Assembly (NCBI RefSeq): GCF_000524195.1
Contig: NW_020170495.1
Location: 167,692-231,691, forward strand
Direction of reading: 5' to 3'
Length of the DNA: 64,000 nt
From: Echinococcus granulosus
Lineage: Eukaryota > Platyhelminthes > Cestoda > Cyclophyllidea > Taeniidae
The position numbers and the translations under genes are program-made. The notes beneath the pieces are model-generated. The model ran no database searches. It saw nothing but the letters and a program-made list of their open reading frames with translations, and was not told where the DNA came from. Every line of letters starts with the position of its first letter. Within the stretch, counting starts at the first letter, position 1. This document shows, piece by piece, positions 14,101 to 23,100 of the stretch.

Positions 14101-17100
14101 AAAAGGCAATAAAACAGTAATTTCTTTGAAGAATCCTCATAATTTCGCGTTAAACAAAAAGGGTTATTCTCCAGAAGCGCATTTTGCCTAAATTAGATTG
14201 AAGAGAATGAATATTTTTTCCTGAAAAAAAACGCATTTGGCTGTCATTAAAAATGGCCGCTAGACCACTATTTACGCTGGCATTCCCCCAAATCTAGTGT
14301 ACTTCCAGCACCCACCTCCGCGGTGCCCATCAAAGCACTTGGCCAAATGCTGTAAGACTTTGTGAATTAATTAAATATTCCTACTTTTCTTACTCAAAAA
14401 AATTGCATTTATTCTTTGCCCTTAAAGGAGTCGCCCTCCAAAAGGCCGTTAAATGGACCGCCAGAAGAACGCAAAACGGTAATTTCACTCGCTCACCACC
14501 TTGTGGTCAGAGTTTAAACAAAATTTTGCCACCTATTGGCAGTTCTTGGGTACGTGCCAATAAATGGCCCCGAAAGGTGCTACCTCCTTTGGTTTAAACT
14601 CAGGGAAAAAAAACACTTTGCGACTTTCAAAGTACAACTTCGAATTTGAAGCATCATTTTTGGAGGATTATCAAGCCAAAAGATCTCACGATCACTTAAT
14701 ATGATGCGATTATTAAACCGGTGCAAAAACTTGACTTGTAGCGAAAACTGTCAGCCAAATGTGTATTTCACAAGGGGTAGATGAAGCTCGCCTACATCGT
14801 AGATTTTGGAGGCTACGACACATAGAGGCTGCTGTGTAATCCCTTTTAGGCTGATTTTTGAGCACTTCGTGCTGATGCCAACCAAAATGAGCTACTTTTA
14901 ATGAAATTTCATCTTTTTTGACAAATCATAGTACCTCTCGGTTTCATGTTGTTGTAAAATACGCATAAAAATTTTGTAGAAATGCGGCAGGAGGAGGTCT
15001 TATGACGGTCAGAAACAACAGCAATTTTCTTCAAAGGTAATAATTTATTTAAAAAAATTTCTTATTCACTACCAAACGTCTTTCCAAACCAGGTGTGTGT
15101 CACCTTGACCTGCCAACAACCACAATATTGCAAATGCGATACCTGTCGTCAAACTTGTTCCACCCCAAAAGTAAATAATTTTTTTTTGACTTTTGGATTT
15201 ATTTAAAGATTTAAATTTCCGGATTTAAAACAAAAAAGCACGCCTTTAAAACGGAAAATTACCTCATAATATTATGAACTCAGATTTACATTGAATGGGT
15301 TGGAAAGGCAACCTAAAGTGACCGGAGCTGTGGGGTGTTGCAGCCCACGTTCCAACTCCAACGCTACTGCCCAGGAAAAAAGTGACTCTCCATAGTAAAA
15401 AAATGTACGCTCTCCTCCAATCTCTCTTCACTTTTGTAGAAGCCTTCAGGTGGATCATCAAATACCTGTCCCCAACAACAATGCCCACCACTAAAGGTAA
15501 AAGTTTATTCCAGTTTTAGAAATGACAAAAACTACACGTAAATAAAAATCTTTGGTTCACCTCCTGTCAGTCAGCGCTGCCTTTAGTTTACACAGATGTG
15601 GCATTGACCAAGAATGCGAGGCAATTTTGTGTCAAATTATTAATAAATTAGTCAAAACTGTTAGAAGCTCCCACTTCTTTGCTATCACACGACGATCATT
15701 ACCCAAATATCTCCTTTGAATTCTTACTTCTTATTCGTTAAGACACCAAAACATGACTGGCATCCTTTTTTCGTCTGTAAGGAAAAAGAAAGTACACGAG
15801 CAATCAAAAGTTTTTGTTTGTTTTTCATTCACGAATTTAGCAGAATCCCAGTGCATGCATGTGTGAAAACTGTCAGCAAGCCTGCTCAACGGAGGTAATA
15901 AGAAGTCATAATTGTTTGTTTGTTTGTTCCCTAAAATGTATAAGATTTGCTCCATTCACATTGCTAATTCTACATGCGATCTACTGAGGTAAAATTTGCC
16001 TGTTTAACAATTGCATTAGAAATCAACCTGCCGAGGATCTCATGACTGCCAGCAGGAGCAGAGCTCATCAAAGGTAAATTACTTTCCTAAAAGATCTTCC
16101 TGAAAAAAAAAAACGCTTTTAAGTAAAACTATAAATGTCAGTGAATGGATTGGCTGTCAGGTTTCATATCCACATGATGAAGAAACTTCGTGTAAAAACG
16201 TTGGAATATTTGAAAGGGTATTCGACCACCGAAATTTAATAACTGCCCCGCGTCTTCAATGGAATTGTCCCATTCCAAAACCAGTTAATTTATCCGGATG
16301 GCCTTTCAATCCAAGACCAAGGTGTGGATAGGTGAAGGCGAGTTGAATACGAGGTGGGTAGATGCAAGAGAGATGGACTCTTGAATGGGTGCATGGATCT
16401 GGGTTTAATGGTTCCCTGAAGTGTGGAAGGAAGAGTAGACTGGTAGGGAAATTAAGTATGGGTCCACTTAAAAAACAAAGTTTCAAAATGGATGGCTCCA
16501 CGTTTGAGGGATGGATGACTACGGGTCAAATATTAAATGGGTAGGTAGAGGGATATGGTAAACAGATATGGATGAGTTCTGAACCAGGAGATTTGCGATA
16601 TCCGGAGCCGGGGTAATGAATAAGGCAGACCCGAGATGGACCGGTGAATTAATGGGTTGATGAAATGTTGAATTACTTGGTAGAGAATTGGCTGATGGAG
16701 GGGTGATTTCAGATAAATTTTGAAGAAATGTCGCATGTCTAAAGGCCAACTTGATAAGCGTATTTTTGAATGTTGGATCAAGACTACCTTCCAGAGCAGC
16801 ATTTTTTCGAGGTGACCAATTGGCTATAAAAGCACGACAATGGAGGATGAAAGTCAGTCCATTTGAGAGACATGGCATTACCCTCCTGCCGACCATTCCA
16901 AGTGACGCTTATCACCTTATCTTGAGATTGGTCAATAACATGGCAAAGTCACACAAAGCGGAGTGGATAGGCGGGAAATAAATGTGGGGCAGGAACGGAT
17001 ACACCCAGGCCTACGCTTTGCTTGACTTCTAATCAAAGAAGACTTTCGCAAAAGTGACAATCGCGGAGTTTTACCTTGCTGAGAAAAGGTCATGGATAGC

Positions 17101-20100
17101 AGCAACGGTGACTGTGTCAACAACCCACCTTACGGCACACTCCACAGCCAATCAACCCTTGTAATTGGAATCCACTTGTAACCACTTCATGGGTGACTGA
17201 AATTTTACAGTAAAAGTCAACTTCGCAGAAAACATTGAGAATGGGTTACGCGACAGTTAGCAACAACAATATCCGGTTGGGATGATTGCTTTTGCTTTTT
17301 TCTTTCTAATTCACCTATCTATCACTTTTTATTTAAAAATAAGGAAATAATTGGCCTTTTTTATCCTAGCAACAACGCAGTCCGTGTAGATGTGCCAATT
17401 GTCGTTCCACTAATTTGCCCATGGTAAATTTTTACTGTGATAATGAATCAAACATTTCTAAGTGCATATTACAACTGTAAATCTAAACTAAAATAAAAAA
17501 TATTAATTATTTTATTAACTAAAGGGGTATATATGAAGTAGTAAAATGGCATTTAAATCCCTACCGAAAGTGAGAATGTTTGTGCCCCTTAGAAAAAACT
17601 TTCGGTTAAGACTAACAGCAATGCTTGCTGATGGTCAACTTTCTCGATCACTGTGTGACGGCAGTCTTTTATTTTTTTGACTCTTACGGATTTCCTTCCA
17701 TGGTAGACCATGAATATGCTACAGTTGGGAAAAAAATTCATAAAAGCGCATGAGAAAGGGAATGAAACTAGACATTTCTTTACAAGTGCAGCTACAGGTG
17801 GTACAGAATTATGACTCCCAGAGGTGCCAAACATCCCTTTGACAACTAATTTCCGACTTGTAGCAATTTTTCGTGATTTTAAATAAAGCTTTTTCAATTT
17901 TTAGCACCAGTCGGATTCAGATCAATCCGGCAGGCGCCAGCAGTCACACACGTTGGAGGTAATCCTTTGTGCTGTGCCCTTCTGACATCGAGTGTGGCGG
18001 GTGATTTGACCTTAGAAGGAGAGTAGTAACACCTAGCTAGTGCAAAAACTGGGTATTCTCGGACAATTTACAAAAATATTCGGTTAAAATAAAACCCACT
18101 ATTTATGAGGATTTCGCAATGTCGGAAAACAGATTATGGACATTCCCTGGCATTTATAGAGAACTTCAAATTCTCGCCCACGGTCAAGTCACCCCAAACA
18201 NNNNNNNNNNNNNNNNNNNNNNNNNNNNNNNNNNNNNNNNNNNNNNNNNNNNNNNNNNNNNNNNNNNNNNNNNNNNNNNNNNNNNNNNNNNNNNNNNNNN
18301 AGCCACGGAGAACTGATAATTTGTTTCCCCAAATTCCCTTCAGATGCACACTCTTCTAAAGGAGTGGCAAATTATACTTCCCCAGCCAGAAGCAGGAGTG
18401 TAAAAAACTTTCTTATCAAAAATGAAAATTTGCGCAGATTAGAAAAATGTGGATCCACTTAGGTTACACGACTCGCAGGAACGCCATTTGAAAGAGTCAT
18501 CTCAAAAATATTAAAACCATTTTTGAAAAAGAAAGTGCCCAATTCTAAGCCAAGATAAGAGGAGTCTTGTCAAAATGGTCTTCACTGCATGTGCCTAGAC
18601 ATTTCTCCGTTCACTCACCAATTAGATACTTTTTGCTGTCCAAAAGAACTGCTTTAATCGAACATTTTGAGCGTTCAAAGTTTAGAATTTGTAAAGCAAT
18701 GTCCGTGCTCAGTGGAAATTAACTAAGGCGGTTATATGTAAACACATTTTAAATAGAAAACAGAAAAGCTCACATCGTACAGCACAACAATGAATGGAAG
18801 GGAGATGGAAGATGCGACCACTTCCCCCTCCTCCATATTCCTCCTCATTTCTCAAAATGAGAAATAGAGGTGAGATAGGTTGCGGAGAGGTGGTTTTGGG
18901 GGGATTGTTCACAGCTTCAAGAGACGAAATGTTTTACCAAAATACAAAATCGGAGCTAGCTTGTGCCGCATTTAGAAAGGGTGAAAAAGTATCGTATTGG
19001 TGGTTCTCTCAACAGACAAAGCACTTCAAACAGCTTTCTACAACTACCCAACTTTGGTTACAAAGATTCCAGGTACATCTCAGGAGGTTAAGAAATCCCG
19101 ATAAGCTCAAAATAGCAATTGTCTCTTCTCTCAATGATTTAGCCGAAACGTTCAAGGAATAGTGGCGAAGACAATGCTGTCGGGGGCTGTTCTGCGAAGG
19201 TACGACTTTTTCAAGATTTGCAAAAAAGATTAAACTTTTGCACTATTTTACGATCACAGGGTTTTAATATTCGCCTTCAACATGAATAATTCAATTTCTT
19301 CTTTATTTTCCAACCGTAGACAAGCCCAAGATCATGCAAATGGAGGCCTCGCCAACAATCAGATTCACAGAAAGTAATTTATAACCATTTGCTACATTTT
19401 TAAAAGTATGAAATACGAACTTACTTTGCTATGCGAAGTTATTCATCTTGAATAACTTAATAAATAAAAATAATTGCGCTTGTCTGCAAACCCAATGGTC
19501 TAGCAGAAATGCTCGGGGAAAAGTGGCCACGACCAAGACCAGGGAAGCGAGTCCTCGTCAAAGGTACCGAGCCTTCATCTGCAAAATTTACTTTTCTACA
19601 TTTCACACGAAACGACCACTTTATTTCGTTTTTTGCCTCTCAAATCTAGTCAAGTCGAAAATCACACAAACGGAAGTCGTGCCAGCAATCAGATTCACAG
19701 GAGGTGCGTTCTTATGTGTGCTTTACTTTGATGGAAGAAATTCACACCTATTCAGTTATAACCTAATCTAGTTAATACGGGTTCTAATCAGGGCTTAAAA
19801 ACGAGCCTTTCACGAAAACGCGAATGCTTAAAGCTCTTTTCAAGAAAGTTTTTCAAAACAAAATGTTCACCGGGTGAGAGTACTAAATACTTTCGCAGGA
19901 TGAACGCGAGCAACAGCGATGTCCTTCCCGGGTAGGCTATTCTGCATTTCTAATGCCCAAGTAGTTAAAAGAAACTTAAATTGCCGTGTGTGGAGATCAC
20001 AAAACATACTTACAAATAATAAGTAGTATTTGAGGGAGTTAAGCCCACCTTGCAGTGCAATTATCACCGCTTTTCTTTTATTAAATTTAGATGTCCTTAA

Positions 20101-23100
20101 TGAAAATATTTCAAAGTAAACGTTCTCCAAAGGTTGTTTTCATTGTCACTCTTTTAAGTGTGTTTATAAAGGGATCAGCTAAGTAAGCTTCTTTGTGGAA
20201 TTTCAGCAAACCCCAAAGGCCTCCAAAGGAGCTAATCAAAAAGAGGTAATGGCCCTCGCAGGTTATGACAGAAAACAACATAAATACACAAGATTGGGTA
20301 AACGTTAAGCCTAGACAGCCACTTGATGGGGTAATTTGCAAGATTAAGTAATAAATACCAAATATGCAAGATCGCCAAGAATGTGGAAGACAACAGCATA
20401 TCACAGACGAAAAAGCTGGAAAGCCGATGCATGGAGCACTTTCCCTTCAAGTACCTTTTACAGCTCATAAAGTTGAATGATGTAGTTAAACAAACTCCTA
20501 AATGAAGTGGTCAATTGCTAGGGGTTAATTCGTCCAAAAGTGGTTTATCCAAAGCGCTTAATTCCAAGCAATATTTTGTAGAAACCTTGCTCGAAGTGCT
20601 CCCAACAACAACCTCAGCAAACGTCGAGTTGTTGTGGAAGCTGTCTCAACTCTGTCCAATCTGCCAAGGTAACAAATCTTAACATCCTTTACGACGAGAC
20701 CAGGCGATAAAAAAGCTAATTTCCCATCTTGAAGTCGAGAATATTTGACTTACTGTGGCATCTGTGTAGGTGGTGGCAGCAAGATCTGGTTCCCTTAAAT
20801 TTGGCCAAATGAAGATTTGTTATATTACATGTCGTTGCCACTCAATTTCACAACTCTGAATTGGAAGCATTTTTTGTGTAGAAATCGTCCATGGAGTCTT
20901 CGCAACAGCCGTGTCCTTGCAAGGCAATCTAACTGTTTAACTGTCCCAGTTCGAGTTGGTTGGTTGGTTTATAGGGAGGCGTTTTAACAGTTTTCCTAGA
21001 ATCTAGCAAACTCTAAATCCTTAACAAAAATCAGACATCCGAAAGGCAAACGTTGTCCTCTTTCATGAGATTTATAAATGCACATCCAAAAATAATTGTC
21101 AAAGACTTTGTAAACAAGTAAAACAAGAACGCCACTGAAACTGGTCAAATTGTTGTTCCATTTAAAATTTAAAGAAACAAATTGTCCACTTAAAAATAAT
21201 CACTGAATTCAAACTTACTTTAGAGGGAAAGCGAGCAACAACAGGAGTCGCCGAAGGTGAGGCACTTAATGTTCACTATTTCGTGATCACCCACTTGACA
21301 CAGGAAACAGGCTATTTCAGCTCGGTTTTTGTCCACTCCGGGAAAATAAAATGTTTAGTTTAATGAAATAGACGTCCACTTAGTCTCTCGCACCTATTTT
21401 TGTAGAAATGTTCCTCCTCGAAGTGCTCCCAACAAAAGGCCACATTGAAGGTGATTGAATGTGCTTTGAAGTCGGTGAACTTTTTTCCCCACTTTTTGTC
21501 TCGAAATAACCCTCGGAAAACACCGAACTGTTGGGGGAGCTGTCTGGACTCCGTACAAACTTTCTTTTATGCTTGAAGACAATCTGATTTCGTGTGGCAT
21601 AACACGCCTTTATCATTCAATTTTACAAGCAACAATTTCAAAATTCAAGTACATTCTTCCTAGAAATCGTCAGTGGAGTCTTCGCAACAGCAATGTCCTT
21701 GCAAGGCAATCCATACGTTTAACTCCCCAGTTCGAGTTGGTTAATTAGGTTTATTATAAATTATAATTATAATTATAATTATAATTATAATAATTATAAA
21801 TAATTATTATAAATTATCAATGTTTCAGACACCAAATAGGTAACTTTTAGACTGGCTTCTCACAGGAGATTTTGAAATGCACATTCAAAAATATTTATCA
21901 AAGACTTCGTAAACAAATTGTTGCCCAGTTTTGAGTTTCATGAAATGCCTTGTCCACTTGCAACTAAGTAGTAACTTCCCATCCACTTCAGAAGGAAAGC
22001 GAGCAACAACAAGAGTCACCGAAGGTGAGGCACTTTAAATTCATACCTCATGATTACGTACTTTGCATGAAAAAAAAAAACGGATTAAAAAAAATGCACG
22101 TCAACTTATTGGAAAGAGACTTAATCTGCCGTGCGTTCCTACCCACATTTTTGCGAATGACTGAAATCCCAAACGAAAAAATAAACGTCTTGTAGAAATC
22201 TTCTCCCTCAAAGTGCCTCCAACAACAACCCACATCAAAGGTGATTGAGCTTATTTTGAAAAGGGTTAAAACCCTTCCAAGCCTTGTCTACAAAGTATGT
22301 AAACGTGTTTTCTTGGAACAACTTCAGCAAAATCCAAGTTATTGCGAGTGTGACAGTCGTCACGAATCCACCCAATCTACCAAGGTAATCTTGTTAGCAA
22401 AAAGGAAAACTCTTCCCTAACCTTTGAGGAAATTCCAAGATTTAACAACAAATACTAACAACCACTAAGTGAACCTTCAAAAATGACCGGTACAGGCATC
22501 AAAGAAAGAAGGATTATATGAAAATGGTCATTATTAGCTAAGAAACAATCGAATTTGCACCTATTTTTGATTTGAATAAATATTTACTTAAGGAATCCCA
22601 AGATGACCAACAACAACAACAAGACTGTTGCACAGAGGTAATTGCCTGTTCGACAAACTTCCATCTCCAACCTAATTCTTAACAAGCATGATCTGCTTCC
22701 GTGAAACAGGGCAGTCGTCAACATATGTGCCCAGCAGAGGTTGCCACACTTGCGTTTTCGTTTTTCTTCAAAAAAATTTGTTCATTTTGATTTTATCGTT
22801 ATGCTACATTCTGGAAAACAAAAGCTGTTTTTGGTGCCTTGAATTTTAGCACGATGTGTATCCCCTACAAGAGGAGGTAAAAGTTTGCTTTAAGCCCTTA
22901 ACACAACCTGACTGTCCACTTTGCTTTGACAAAGATTGGGAGAGAGAATCATCGTCATTACTGTCGGTTTCCTCAGCCGAAATGTTTTACCAGGAGCAAA
23001 AAACACAGTTTATTTTTAATTCTCAAAAAAATACGAGCATTTTGATTCAATGTAATCTGAGGTACCTATTTTTACTAAACCTGTCTACATTATTTTCCCA

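Larger units (their letters stand above)
20582..22384 (+). repeat. tandem duplication of an exon block, about 0.8 kb units
   Basis: Unit 1 (about 20575-21400) holds A1B1, C1 and D1. Unit 2 (about 21400-22190) holds A2, dead B2, C2 and D2. Unit 3 (from about 22190) keeps A3 and B3. Similarity covers introns too, for example GTTCGAGTTGGTT after C1 and C2 and GGTGAGGCACTT after D1 and D2, so the copies are segmental and not exon-only. Confidence 0.8.
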